DNA of 64,000 nucleotides from Hippophae tibetana (lineage: Eukaryota > Streptophyta > Magnoliopsida > Rosales > Elaeagnaceae), in NCBI GenBank assembly GCA_037013495.1, contig CM072808.1:14361319-14425318 (forward strand). Direction: 5' to 3'. This document shows, piece after piece, positions 20,941 through 32,359 of the stretch. Positions within the stretch are counted from its first letter, which is position 1. Each line of letters starts with the position of its first letter. The notes under the pieces are model-generated. The model ran no database searches. It was not told the DNA's origin and saw only the letters and a list, made by a program, of their open reading frames with translations. A program made the position numbers and the translations under genes.

Positions 20941-22148
20941 TGATTTCTTATTGGCATACTCCTTTGCAAAACATATAGTATGTATTTTACTTAGTGTATT
21001 TGCTATCTTTTATGTAAGATCTATTGCAAACAATTCATTATTTCATGCATTCACCTATATTATACTTTGCATGTTTAAAAGATACACACAATACTTTCGG
21101 GTTTGGAGCATGTAGTTAGTATGTTTAGATTGTTTGTTTACATCAATATTTTTGCACGTATTTGGAAAAATTATTCATCATTTTTCAAACAAGAGCGATT
21201 ATTTTTGTGTGCTCATCAAGGGCTCACCGAGATGACTAACGAGCAATTTCAGCTATTACCTTTGTGAGCTAGTTGGCGAGAGCTTTCCAACGTGTTCGAT
21301 AAGACCAATTTAAGTTGGAAAGTTTTCTATATATATCCCATTATTTTATGTGCTTATAATTAATAAGAAAATGTGAGGAACCTCTTGTATTTTGAAAATG
21401 ACAAGTTTTGTGAAAATTGGCTTTCTAGTTAAATATTAGTGATAAGTTTGAATGTGACCCTATATTAGTAATATGTTAGGGATTTTTTAAAGAACTTCTT
21501 TTGGGTGGGTTTAATTAAACTGATTAAACACCAAGACATAGTTTGTATTTAGGTTTATGTACATAGAAGTTGTCATACCCTAGGCTATTCACTATACAAG
21601 TCATCGGTGATTGTGCTACATCATTTGGTGGTGGAACTTGAAGGAGAGCTTGATCTACTTGAATTGTAGTTTCTATTGATACAAAAGTGGAGGCAGATTA
21701 AAAATAGTTGAGTGTATTTGCTCCAACTGCTATTAGAGACATGTTTTATATTTCTTTTAGTTGTGAACTGTTGATTTATTGTGAGTTGCTTGTTGTTAGA
21801 GATTGCCATAGAAACTAGTGGATATTACCACATGAAGATGGTTTCGATGTGGATTTATTATGTTATATCATTGTGGTATGCATGTCCGTGTGTGATGCTA
21901 GTACAATTAGAGTGATTATCATATATGTACACACATAAGAGGCACTGGTTTTGATTGGAAAATATTTTCTTTCTTTACTACTTTCGTAACTTATATATAT
22001 CCATGATATTTTGGATATTTTCTTTCTTCGACTTGTTTCCTGGTTTATTATTGTTGTTACTTGTTTTCAATACGTATGAGAGTTGTTGAGTCCTTAAGGT
22101 GTTTGCATAAACTCTTTCTTGGTTCTGAACCAAGGAAGAACTTTGAAT
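20940..22148 (+). repeat. Probable copia LTR (left copy)
   Basis: Inferred from what follows: a Met-tRNA-type primer site at about 22,149 and a copia gag remnant from 22,226. The segment near 20,978 ('AGTATGTATTTTACTTAGTG') recurs near 23,430 ('TATGTTTTATTTTACTTAGTG'), so 23,400-24,010 may be the other LTR. Borders are not resolved. Confidence 0.35.
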
Positions 22149-22225
22149 AAGTATCAGAAGTGGTACACTTTATTAAGGTTAACTATTCTTATGTTGATCC
22201 CTTTTCTCACTTTCTTTTATGTAGA

Positions 22226-22600
22226 CTTACTTTCTTGGGGATGAATTTTAATGAATGAGGTAATGTGGGCAAACCTCCTCCTTTCAATGGAAAAAATATG
22301 CCTATTGAAAGTCTAAAATGTATGCCTTTCTTTGGTCATTAGAAGACTATATTTCGTTAAAATCATCAGTAGAGAAGTATTTCTCCCTACCAAAAGTAAT
22401 AGGTGACATGTGACATGCATTATTGAAGTTACTCATATGGGTACCTCTATAGCAAAGAAGTTAAGGTTGGTTTGACTTAACTAACACCTAATCAACAAGC
22501 ATACGGGTCATGCAAGTAATATAGTGCTTTAGCATGAGTATCGGTCATCGAGGAGTAGGGTGTTTGATAATAGAATATTGGTGAGAAGAAATTGTAATAC
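22226..22600 (+). pseudogene. Copia-type gag remnant (UBN2-like)
   Basis: Frames encode 'GNVGKPPPFNGKN', then 'KMYAFLWSLEDYISLKSSVE', then 'IEVTHMGTSIAKKLRLV'. In plant Ty1/copia gag the matching blocks are the 'PPFNGxNYxYWKxRM' start, the helical middle and 'LxVTHEGTxxVKxSKI'. About 70 bp upstream, 'AGTATCAGAAGTGG' (22,150) resembles the TATCAGAGC primer site for initiator tRNA-Met, which supports the reading. The fragment has several stops and at least two frameshifts, and homology ends by about 22,600. No pol follows before CACTA-2. Confidence 0.55.
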
Positions 22601-24010
22601 TATTTAGGCTAGCAATAAGTGAAACTCGATCAATAACTAATATTACTACTGAATTATGATATTTCGAATGTACCACTTCAATAATGAGGAAAACTTGGAT
22701 TCAAGAATCCTCTAACCACTTCTTATGTAATTTAAAAAAAATCTCTAAATGGCTTCCCTAAATGTAATGTCTAGATACATGATCTTAGATGTCTATATCT
22801 CTTTTTGAAGAATTCCTATATGACTTCACACAAACAATCGTGCTATTTCTCTTACATGATTATTAAATTGAAATGCAATTATGTTGTACATACATTATTC
22901 ATACTTGAACATTATTCTCCTTGATCTATATCATAAATAACATGGAACGTAATTGTTCATAGATAAGATGGAAGCTCCTATTCCAAACTGCTACTAATAA
23001 GGTAAAAAATTGATGTAATTGGTTTATGAAACATATTAGCTTTGATCCAATGACTGAGATTGATAGTTGGATGTAAAAATAGGGCTAATATGTCAATTTT
23101 TCTCCACTTGATTAGTTCCCTAGCTCGATTGATCTAACTATGATATAGTTTCAACCTGAGAATATTTTATCGATAATCTAATGAAGTTAGATTAATTGGG
23201 TCCCTTTTGGGTCGATCTAAACTTTTATGGATCAATTGAGCTATAATAAGGAAATCCTCTTGAGAATCTTTGATCAAAGTTTAGTGATACTCAATGGATC
23301 AAATAAGTGGTAAATTCATAATTTTCCTAAAGATGCTATATCTCATCCATTCTAGCTCTGGTTAACGTTGTTCTACCTACATTAGCACATTTATATAATG
23401 TAAGTCTCATTGTACCCATGTACAAATCATGGTATATGTTTTATTTTACTTAGTGTATTTCTTCCTTGGTGTAAGGTTGGTTACTGCGAATCAGTAATTC
23501 ACACACATACAAAGTTAGGTACACTTTTTATGCAAGTATGTTTACACACACCATGGGGTTGGTTTTTGTAGAATGTATGCTAGTTAGAGCGTTTTGGTTT
23601 TCAGTGGACGAGTGTGCGAGCTGGCCAACGTGTGTCACTTGTGTGTTTGGTTCGTTTGAGGTGCACATATTTATGAAAAGTACTCAAATATTTTTGGAAG
23701 GAAAAAAATGACTTCTTACCACTTTCCCCAAGCTCACGATCAACCTTGCCAAGGACCTTGCCACATATAGTGGTGAGGTGGTGGAAAGGTTGCTAGCGAG
23801 GTGGAAAATCTGAGTTCTATAAATGCCCCTCACTTATTTAATTAAATGTCTAGAAACTATCGCAAAACTCTTTTAAATTGACATCTCATTTTTCTAGTTT
23901 AATATCATTAACACCTCATGTTTTGTTCGATATTAGTGATTGATGATTATTTGAGAAAAATTGTACTTGTGATTGTTGAGTACTCGAGATGATGTTTGCA
24001 AGTGAGTTGT
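22601..24010. other. Degraded LTR-like sequence before CACTA-2
   Basis: No gene. 22,940-23,310 resembles the U3 of family A variant 2 in the same orientation as 16,680-16,980 ('CATATTAGCTTTGATCCAA' and 'GATTGATCTAAC' motifs). 23,400-24,010 resembles part of 20,940-21,400. Element borders cannot be set. Confidence 0.4.
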
Positions 24011-24572
24011 ATGCACTACTACAAATTCAAGCTTTTAAGTCGGTTATTAACCGACTTAAAAGTCATTTTAAGTTAGTTAGGTGAAACGACTTAAAATGAT
24101 GAGACTTAGAATTTAAAGTTGGTTGACGCTCTGAACCGACTTTAAATTCTACACATTTTAACATATTTTGTGCATTTTTTGCCATCCATACTACCTATTT
24201 TCGATCATATAATAGCAGAAAAAACCAAAATATGTTTAAAAGAGGTTTAAATATTAAAAATTATTAAAAAATTAAATATTAATTAATTACATGAAAGTTA
24301 AATTTATTACAAAACTAATTTATATACAATACTTATATATATAACTTAAATTACAAATAAAGTGATGACGCCTCTTTTGTCATGGATTTTGTGATATTTC
24401 CACTTTGTTTTAGGGAGAGGGATATTGGTTTGTTGCATAGAATCATGAGAAATGTCCCATTCATATTGACCAAGGAACTCTCCAATGAGATGAATTGGAG
24501 TTTGGGGAAGAAAAAAGGTCCAAATTACCATGGTGTTGTCCTTCGCTATTCAATATCATCAAATTATTCTCA

Positions 24573-24677
24573 TCATTCTTCTTGTGATGTAATAATTTGA
24601 AACATGTGTTTTGCCAATTCTTCATATAAATCCTCAAAAATTTGCATATCATAGTCAAATTTGTTCCAACCAAAGAA
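24573..24677 (-). pseudogene. Last exon of the CACTA Ulp1 gene, orphan in CACTA-2
   Basis: On the minus strand, a splice acceptor (…GTAG) is followed by 34 codons and a stop, starting FFGWNKFDYDMQIFEDLYEE and ending SQEE. This is collinear with exon 8 of CACTA-1 ([20 protein letters not shown]...SQEESEE). The frame is open, but the exons encoding the protease His, Asp, Gln and Cys are gone, so no protease can be made. The exon is followed by the 3' flank shared with CACTA-1 and CACTA-3 ('ATCACAAAATCCATGACAAA'). Confidence 0.8.
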
Positions 24678-25031
24678 CTACTATATAAAAATATATTCTA
24701 TTATATATATATTTCAAAAATTTAAAGTTTAAAATAAATTAATATATATCAAAAACCTAAATACATAAAATTATTAAAAAAATAATAATGAATAAAATAC
24801 ATTCTTCTCTTCTAAGCTTGATAAAAATACACAACTTACGTAACACAAATATTTATACACATAATCAATAACACATAATAGATTAAAATAAAAAAAAATA
24901 TGAATAATAAGTGTAAAATAATTTATAGATATACTTGCAAGAGTAAATGAATTGACAAAATGAAGGAAATGAAGAAAAAAAGTGTTTGGTAAGTAAGAAG
25001 GTGAAGGAGAATGGGTATGAAAAATTTGAGT

Positions 25032-25206
25032 ATTATGCTAAAAAAAAATGGGGGATCTAGAAGAGAAATTGGTGAGGAAGAAAACCAAACTAATGGCGTT
25101 GGAAATGATGGTCAAAAGTGGCTAGAAAAAAGAAAAAACATAGTGATAACAAACAGTTTTTCTCTACAATGGAAGAGGGAAACACAAGCTAGCAGTGTCG
25201 GTAAAT
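25032..25206. repeat. 175-bp flanking duplication, left copy
   Basis: Identical by eye to 29,533-29,707 over all 175 bp. It is CACTA-2 5'-leader sequence, so the nested retroelement insertion duplicated it. Confidence 0.9.
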
Positions 25207-26709
25207 CTTAACTAACAAAAAGAAAAATAATTGAGAAGTCAAGCTGACGACTATAAATCAAGCGCTTCTTGGGAGGCAACCCATGTGTTTTGTTTTATTT
25301 TATTTTTCGCATTTATTAGTTTTTTTTTTATATTTTATGTTATGTTAATTTATTTTCTCTCGTAGGTGGAATTTGGGAGAAATGAAGCCATTTTGAATTA
25401 ACCATTCAAACAAACCAGGAAGTTTCTTTAAACCATTCTCATATGTTGTTTAACTTTCACACATTGAGGACAATGTGTATATTAAGTTTGGGGGTGGTAG
25501 ATATATTAAACTTAATTGAAATATTTTCTGGATGTTATTGCTTGTGAAATTTTTTTTTTGTTTGGTTGATTAAAGATAATATGCGATGAATAGTGATTTA
25601 ATTTTATTTCTTTGTTTTAAATGATGCATAGCGCCTTGAAAAGTTGAATATTGTCTAAGCGATGAATAATTTTTACGTATGTTTCATTTTTACAAGATCA
25701 AAATATTTATGATCACTTGTCTTGAATTTTGAATTGCTATGGTAATTTTGAAAAGGTTTATGTGAGTATGAAATTCGATTGATATTTGTGGTGTCATAAC
25801 TTTTAGAATTTATTTGATTTTCTCTCGAGGCGAAATTATAGATAACATATAACTAAGAAAATGATTTAGGCCATCTTTGGATCGTTTGAGCCTTTCTATC
25901 TACCTACACATGCTTTATCGATAGTATACCCCTTTGAGCTTTAAAGTTCTATATATATTTGTATTTCATTTCAAAGCCTACTAAAAAAATATATATATGT
26001 GGAGATATGTCTATTTTTCTTATCGAACTAACATGTGAAAATTGTTAGTGAATATTTAATGATATATCGGGAAAAAAAGAGGATACTTGAAAAAAAAAAC
26101 ATATTCTGAAAAGAAAAAGAAAAAGAAAAAAAAAGAAAAAAAAAAAGAAAAAAAAAGAAAAAGAAAAAAAGAAAAGAAAAGAAAATAAAAGGGTTATTGT
26201 ATGTGATGTTAAATCCCAAATTGGGAAGTATTTATTGTGATGATAGAATATCTCTTGTTTCAATCCTAAAATGTTGTTTGGGCAAAATTGAGCTAAATAT
26301 ATCTTTTATCCTACCTTTACCTAAGCCATAAATTACAAGCTTATTTAAGTCCTATTGATTTTTGGTTGTGTTTTTCTACGTTAGTGGAGAGAGAAATGAA
26401 AAATAAACGTATAAGATTTGTGATTTCACTAAAATTTGTTTGATTTTATATTTGCATAAACTGATCCGGATTCCATGTGATGAAATTTGAAAAGACTTCA
26501 CACACACACTACAATTAATTGTGAAAATGGAATATATTTTTAAATTGATTTTGATACTTAGATAAAATTCTTTTATTTCTTTGAGTTATGAAAATTGGAA
26601 TGACTAAAAAAAAGAAATGTTTTGAAAATCATTATTTTAAATGCAGTTATCTTTGTTTTATTTCTTTTCTTTTGCTCGAGGACTAGCAAAAACTTAAGTT
26701 TGGGGGTGT
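25207..26709 (+). other. 3' internal non-coding region of family B element, with PPT
   Basis: Contains 'AAGCGCTTCTTGGGAGGCAA' (25,260), the well-known block downstream of pol in Athila/Tat elements, then 'CATTGAGGACAATGTG' (25,463) and the PPT 'TTAAGTTTGGGGGTGT' (26,694-26,709), directly before the LTR start at 26,710. An A/G-rich tract fills 26,098-26,187. No coding sequence. Confidence 0.8.
26098..26187. repeat. A/G-rich (GAAAAA)n purine tract
   Basis: A nearly pure purine run with irregular GAAAA units in the 3' UTR of the family B element. The antisense open frames here are Phe/Ser-rich artefacts. Confidence 0.85.
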
Positions 26710-27538
26710 TGATAACTGTATTTTATATAGTTATTTTCACCTATTTTATTAATTATAATTGCTATTTTTCAATGTTTTTAGTTAATTTTAGTTTAATAAA
26801 TTAGTATTTACGGTTTTTTATATATTTTAATAAATTAAATAATTTGTATCGAAAAACTTAATTAATTGCAAATTTGAGTCCAAAAATATAATTTCAAATA
26901 AAATAGTATTTAATTGCAATTTATAAAAGTCAAAAATATAATTTAAATTAAATTCGGGCTTAATTTTAATTATTAAAAGTTTAAAAATTTAATTTAAATT
27001 AGAAAAGGGCTAAACTGTAATTAAATAAAGTTGAAAATGTAATTTGAAATAGATTTGTGGGCCAAAATGAAATTAATTAAAGTTTAAAGTTCTGCGCAGG
27101 TGAGAAGACCACGCGCCAACATGCACGCGCGACACGTGGACCGTCCGATCAAATTCCAAACGGTTGAGATCCGCGCGTGTCATTCACGCCCGACCAGAAC
27201 GCGTTGGTGCAGAATTGTTTACGCGGCTCGGCGCCCGAGTGGGGCCCACCTGCCGCGCAGGCCGGCGTGCAGGTGGGACCCACGTCTCTGACGCGTCAGC
27301 CGTTGTCCCCCACGTACGCGTGCCTCTGATCCCGTGCGTTGAACTCAGCGTGCGCCCGGATTTTCCTCCAATCAGACTCTGCCACGTGTTCCTTTTGAAT
27401 CCCTTCCTCAAATCAGAAGCTGCCACGTGTCCCACTCTATTTTTCAGCCAATCATGTAACGACACGTGGCATATTAGGATGAGCGCGAAAGCGCAGGATC
27501 ACGCCCGTATGTGGCCGTTTTCGTCCGTCCTTTTTGTC
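26710..27538 (+). repeat. LTR family B, U3 part only (left arm of the inverted repeat)
   Basis: Starts TGATAACTGTAT after the PPT. The GC-rich second half (27,100-27,520) carries CACGTG motifs in contexts such as 'TGCCACGTGTCCC' and 'GACACGTGGC'. It stops at 27,538, where the inverted primer site begins; the TATA box, R and U5 are missing. Confidence 0.85.
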
Positions 27539-27548
27539 AACGGCGCCA
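27538..27548 (-). other. Partial primer binding site, 11 nt
   Basis: On the minus strand TGGCGCCGTTG, the first 11 nt of the tRNA-Asp-type site, preceded by the LTR end and a short spacer. The next bases depart from CCGGGGA and belong to the inverted U3. Confidence 0.85.
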
Positions 27549-27557
27549 AAAACTTGG

Positions 27558-29532
27558 TGTGTGTTTTTCAACACACAAAAACGTGCAAGTATACACGGTC
27601 ACAAGTAATAAAATTTGTAAGTAAAGTATCGTTCCCACGGTGATTTGTAACTATAGTTTGTTGATTACTAAAATTATCTTAACCTGATTTTATTCAAAAC
27701 GTTCGTTGATTCGAATAAATGTAAGAAAAGAGTTAAAACAAAATAAAAGAAATCTAGGATTGCAATTTTTCACCAAATTAATCAACTCAAATTATTTTAT
27801 TTTCTTTTGATTTATATTTTTTTGTACATTTAATTTGTCAACCGAAAACTTCTATTTTTATTCATACATCTCTTCCGAGCTCCGTACAAACACACCTCGT
27901 TAAATTAATTCACTATATCTCTATGAGAATTAAATTCACCGAAATTCATTACGTTTTAAGTTTTCAAATGGCCACACATACAATTAGGGTATATTCCTAT
28001 CCTTCATCATACATGTCATTCTATTTACGAGCAATATAGACACGAATGCCTCTTCCAAGTTTATTCATGTGCCACGGATCGTTTCGATAAGATTCGTAAA
28101 TAATCAAAAAGCATTAAACACAAAATAGAACGAACAAATCGAACGTCATATAAATCTATCAAAAATAATTAAAATAAAAGCATCATAAAATTAGATCAAA
28201 TGCAACCCTAGAAAAATTAAATTACTTCATAAAATTAAAACAAAAATTACAACACCTACAGAAAATTAAGATGAAGAAGAAGGAAAATTAAAACAACACT
28301 TAGAACAAATTTTTGGCACACGCAGAACACAACAAAAGCCAAAAAATGGCTTCTGCGTATTCTGCCGTCCAAAACCGAGCACCCCAAAAATTACAAACTC
28401 ACAAAAAAACTTCTTAAAACTATCATCTTATCTCCTATTTATACCCAAAAATAATACATCTAAAATATTACATTTTTTATTTTATTTTTTTAAATAAAAC
28501 GCGTAATAATTTTTTATCAAAAAATTAAATAACGCGTATCGAAAATCGAATCGAAAATATTAAATAATTTCACGCGTGAGACAGGGGCGCCGATCTGTAT
28601 TTTTTAATTCATTATGCGTGCCACGTGTCAGCGTCTGATTCGCTGAAAGGAATTAACGCGGACACGTGGCAGCTTCTCATTGGGCGCTGGAAACGGTGCC
28701 GGCGACAAAAAGGACGGACGAAAACGGCCACATACGGGCGTGATCCTGCGCTTTCGCGCTCATCGTAATATGCCACGTGTCGTTACATGATTGGCTGAAA
28801 AATAGAGTGGGACATGTGGCAGCTTCTGATTTGAGGAAGGGATTCAAAAGGAACATGTGGCAGAGTCTGATTGGAGGAAAATCCGGGCGCACGCTGAGTT
28901 CAACGCACGGGATCAGAGGCGCGCGTACGTGGGGGACAACGGCTGACGCGTCAGAGACGTGGGTCCCACCTGCACGCCGGCCTGCGCGGCAGGTGGGCCC
29001 CACTCGGGCGCCGAGCCGCGTAAACAATTCTGCACCAACGCGTTCTGGTCGGGCGTGAATGACACGCGCGGATCTCAACCGTTTGGAATTTGATCGGACG
29101 GTCCACGTGTCGCGCGTGCATGTTGGCGCGTGGTCTTCTCACCTGCGCAGAACTTTAAACTTTAATTAATTTCATTTTGGCCCACAAATCTATTTCAAAT
29201 TACATTTTCAACTTTATTTAATTACAGTTTAGCCCTTTTCTAATTTAAATTAAATTTTTAAACTTTTAATAATTAAAATTAAGCCCGAATTTAATTTAAA
29301 TTATATTTTTGACTTTTATAAATTGCAATTAAATACTATTTTATTTGAAATTATATTTTTGGACTCAAATTTGCAATTAATTAAGTTTTTCGATACAAAT
29401 TATTTAATTTATTAAAATATATAAAAAACCGTAAATACTAATTTATTAAACTAAAATTAACTAAAAACATTGAAAAATAGCAATTATAATTAATAAAATA
29501 GGTGAAAATAACTATATAAAATACATTTATCA
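27558..29532 (-). repeat. LTR family B, complete, minus strand
   Basis: About 1,975 bp, beginning TGATAAATGTAT at 29,532 and ending near 27,558. It is collinear with the solo LTR at 55,152-57,147: U3 with G-boxes, TATAAATA at 28,443-28,436, the 'ACACGCAG/TCTGCG' segment, and the tail '...TTACTTGTGACCGTGTATAC'. Confidence 0.85.
28436..28443 (-). promoter_or_regulatory. LTR TATA box
   Basis: TATAAATA on the minus strand, at the position equivalent to 56,253-56,260 in the solo LTR, downstream of the GC-rich U3 block. Expected start of the retroelement transcript; not tested. Confidence 0.55.
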
Positions 29533-29707
29533 ATTATGCTAAAAAAAAATGGGGGATCTAGAAGAGAAATTGGTGAGGAAGAAAACCAAACTAATGGCGT
29601 TGGAAATGATGGTCAAAAGTGGCTAGAAAAAAGAAAAAACATAGTGATAACAAACAGTTTTTCTCTACAATGGAAGAGGGAAACACAAGCTAGCAGTGTC
29701 GGTAAAT
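29533..29707. repeat. 175-bp flanking duplication, right copy
   Basis: Identical to 25,032-25,206. It begins exactly at the terminal CA of the minus-strand LTR (29,531-29,532) and continues into the right subterminal array of CACTA-2. Confidence 0.9.
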
Positions 29708-29721
29708 GAGGGAGAGAAGAA

Positions 29722-30205
29722 GATAATTTAGCATCGGTTGACATGTAGAACCGATGCTACATGTAGGATTTTAAGTTGGTTCTATGTGTCAACCGATGCT
29801 ACACGTGGCTTAAGTAGGTTGACACGTAGAATTGACTTAAAATTCTATGTGTACCATGGATTATACGTGTCAACCAACTTAAAAAATTATAGAAAAATAA
29901 AATAGTAGCATCAGTTGACACGTAGAACCAATGTTATATGTAGGATTTTAAGTCTGTTCTACTTGTCAATCGATGCTACACGTGGCTTAAATCGGTTGAC
30001 ATGTAGAACCAACTAAAAATACTATGTGTAGCATCTATTCTACATGCCAACCGACTTAAGCCACGTGTAGCGTCAGTTAACACGTAAAACAGACTTAAAA
30101 TCCTGTGTAGCATCGGTTCTACGTGTCAACTGACTTAAAAAATTATAGAAAAATAAAATAGTAGTGTCGATTGACATCTAAAACTGACTTAAAATTCAAT
30201 ATAAG
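29722..30205 (-). repeat. CACTA-2 subterminal array
   Basis: Alternating motifs of the form 'GCATCGGTTGACATGTAGAA' and 'CAACCGATGCTACACGTGG' in both orientations, heavily mutated. Related to the array of CACTA-3 (41,540-41,910) and less closely to that of CACTA-1. Confidence 0.8.
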
Positions 30206-30490
30206 TTTATTTTAAGAAAAAATAGACTTTATATCCTAACTTTTATACCCTGTATTATAGTAGTGATGTGTGTCGTGTGTCAACTGGGAGTTGCTTGGAT
30301 GAAACTATTTATTTGTAAGAGCCTCATTATGGGAATGAGCTAAGTTAAATGCTTTGAGTTCTCATAACTCTTATTATGTACAATAAGAAATAGGTTGTTT
30401 GAATTTGAGATTGATCCTCAAGATTAGGAGTAGTTACACTTCTGGTGATTGATTTTTTGTCATTGATCATCCTACATTGAATGGTATAGA

Positions 30491-30876
30491 TGTTTGGACA
30501 TATGGATCGACCTAGAGCCTGACCCTTCTGATAGCCCAAGCTTAGAAGGCAGCCTAACCTAATGGACAAATCATCCTTAAGGAAATTTCTCAGACCGCAC
30601 CCACAATTCCCTCGTAGGAGATACCTACTTGAGCCAACCTTTGTATCTATAGGTTCAACAACCAATTCGTGATGTAGGATGGTCAACCTAAGTTTATGAA
30701 TATATTGATTTTTACTTTTTTGTCCTTCCTAACACACTTATATGTGTATACCTTATGTAATCGACACATGTATGTGTAAAATTTATATATACATGGACTC
30801 CCTAAGAGATCTATACATTCAATCAATTTCTCTTACTTCTCTCTAAGTTTTTTCTCTACAAATTGGACAATTATCA
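30491..30876 (+). repeat. 5' LTR of the Tat element
   Basis: Starts TGTTTGGACATATGG and ends ...GACAATTATCA. It aligns along its length with 39,183-39,542 ('GACAAATCATCCTTAAGGAA', 'ACATGGACTCCCTAAGAGAT'). After it, 'TTTTGACACCCATCATGGGTG' (30,880) looks like a C-to-T decayed primer site of the TGGCGCCCACCGTGGGG type. Confidence 0.8.
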
Positions 30877-31299
30877 AAATTTTGACACCCATCATGGGTG
30901 TTGTGCTCCTAATTAGGTAGGGGAACCTCTTATGCTCGAGTCACAAACTTGATTGATAGAAACAAACTAGAGCACATCATGCCTGAGCTAAATTAGGATG
31001 AAGAAGAAGTCAAAGGTAACCCATATTCCAACTCGGTGAGACCTAACAACAAGCAGTGCATATAGGAAAGGAAAAATTAGGAGCCATGATTTTAGGCATT
31101 GGAAGTAGCAAACAAGAAGAAAGACCAGGCCTTAAAAGTAGACAATGAAAGGAATGAAAAAGCCAAGACTCTTTATGATTTGGATAGAGACTGTGAGCAA
31201 CTATGTGTCTCCCCATTCTCCAATGAGATAGAGAATGAGGAACCACCAACCAAGTTCAATGCTCTCATATACCCTAATTATCTTGAACTAAAGACCCTA

Positions 31300-32200
31300 T
31301 GACACACGTACAATACTTCAAGATGGCCATGACCCTATGAACCTCACACAAGGGAAAAGAGATGCCATAATGTGCAAATTGTTTACTACGACCTTGTGTG
31401 ATGGCACCCAAAAGTGGTTCAACAACTTAGCACCCCACACCATAACCTTCTTTTCACAGTTTATCAAGATATTCATCACCAACTATTCCTGTAACAAGCC
31501 CCTAAGGAAGGAATTCCCCTATCTCTTCACAATTATTCAAGAGAGGGGTGAGTCTACCAAGGATTATATGAAATGATTCAAGGGAGAAAATTTAGAAATC
31601 TTTGAATGCCCTAGCTCTATCGCTATAGAAGCCTTTAAATGGTGTCTCCTTAAGAATTTTGACTTGTTCGTAGAGCTAACTAAGATAATCCCTTATACTT
31701 TAGAGGAAGCATATGAGGAGGTGATAAAATTCATCAATCTTGAAGGAGATTTAGGTTTGGTCAAGGGCTAGTGGCCTAATATGGAGGTTGTGCTCGACAA
31801 GGAAAAAAAAGAGGATAAGCCCTGACAGGATGAATCAGAATAATAAGGTCAACAAAAATAAGCATTTCACACTAAAAAATAATGCAAGTGGACAATGGTT
31901 ATGGAATATGGGACCAAGGGGGAGGTCAGTTTCTCATTTTGAGAGGTCCTTCTTTGAGAGTGAATTTGGCTTATACCATATTAAGGATGTAGGAAAAGCC
32001 AAATGTCAGATAGCCCCCAAAAATGAAGTCTCTACATAGAGACACATCTAAATGGTGTGCCTTCCACAAAGATATAGACCATGAGATGAGAGACTATAGG
32101 CACCTAAAAAAGGAAATTTAGGAGTTGTTGGCGAGAGGATATTTGAAATACCTTGTAGGAGGCAAAAGTGAAAGAAGAGTTCATCAGAATAGGTAAGAAG
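31300..32200 (+). pseudogene. Tat gag with zinc knuckle, degraded
   Basis: The capsid block lies at 31,337-31,576: 'DAIMCKLFTTTLCDGTQKWF' and 'LAPHTITFFSQFIKIF', matching the Tat gag pattern 'DAxxCRxFPxTLxGxAQxWF...LxPxSIxSFxxL'. Downstream, 'YTLEEAYEEVIKFINLEGD' (about 31,700) is the usual end of the domain. Near 32,050-32,130 a frame reads 'WCAFHKDIDHEMRDYRHLKK', the Tat zinc knuckle with its last Cys changed to Tyr. Stops occur after 31,576 and elsewhere. It is not functional; the family call rests on block order and wording. Confidence 0.75.
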
Positions 32201-32359
32201 TGCCAAAATCTTCATCTCTATCTAATAGCAAGAGAGACCCACACAAAGAGCATAACATCATAGCTATCTATACTATTCATGGAGGGCCAAAAATAGTGGG
32301 ACCTCAAACAACTAATGCAAGAGATTCACTAAAGAGTTACGCAATACCCTGTATATGTA

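Larger units (their letters stand above)
25207..29532 (+). mobile_element. Palindromic Athila-type insertion: 3' internal region, U3, then inverted partial primer site and full LTR
   Basis: Order: truncated 3' internal sequence (25,207-26,709, no coding left), PPT, LTR U3 in plus orientation (26,710-27,538), then abruptly the minus-strand primer site TGGCGCCGTTG and a complete minus-strand LTR (27,558-29,532). The two U3 arms (26,710-27,538 and 28,704-29,532) are each 829 bp and nearly identical; the differences I saw include CpG transitions. No second full LTR in the same orientation exists, so this is not a normal insertion. Confidence 0.85.
24014..30265 (-). mobile_element. CACTA-2, a deletion-derivative CACTA element containing a nested retroelement
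   Basis: TIRs are CACTACTACAAATTCAAG at the left and, reverse-complemented, CACTACTATAATACAGGGTA at the right. The target duplication ATG lies at 24,011-24,013 and 30,266-30,268. The orientation is opposite to CACTA-1: the last Ulp1 exon lies near the left end and the ACCGATGCTAC-type array near the right end. Without the nested retroelement (25,207-29,532) and one copy of the 175-bp duplication, the element is about 1.75 kb, so most coding sequence was deleted before the insertion. Confidence 0.88.

Noticed and set aside
26028..26263. Phe-rich antisense open frames that could pass for membrane proteins
   Set aside because: Translation of a purine-rich simple repeat in a retroelement 3' UTR.
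27100..27643. GC-rich open frames of up to 159 codons (also mirrored at 28,677-29,142, and at 55,543-56,047)
   Set aside because: They lie in the U3 of family B LTRs, recur only because the LTR recurs, and have no known domain.
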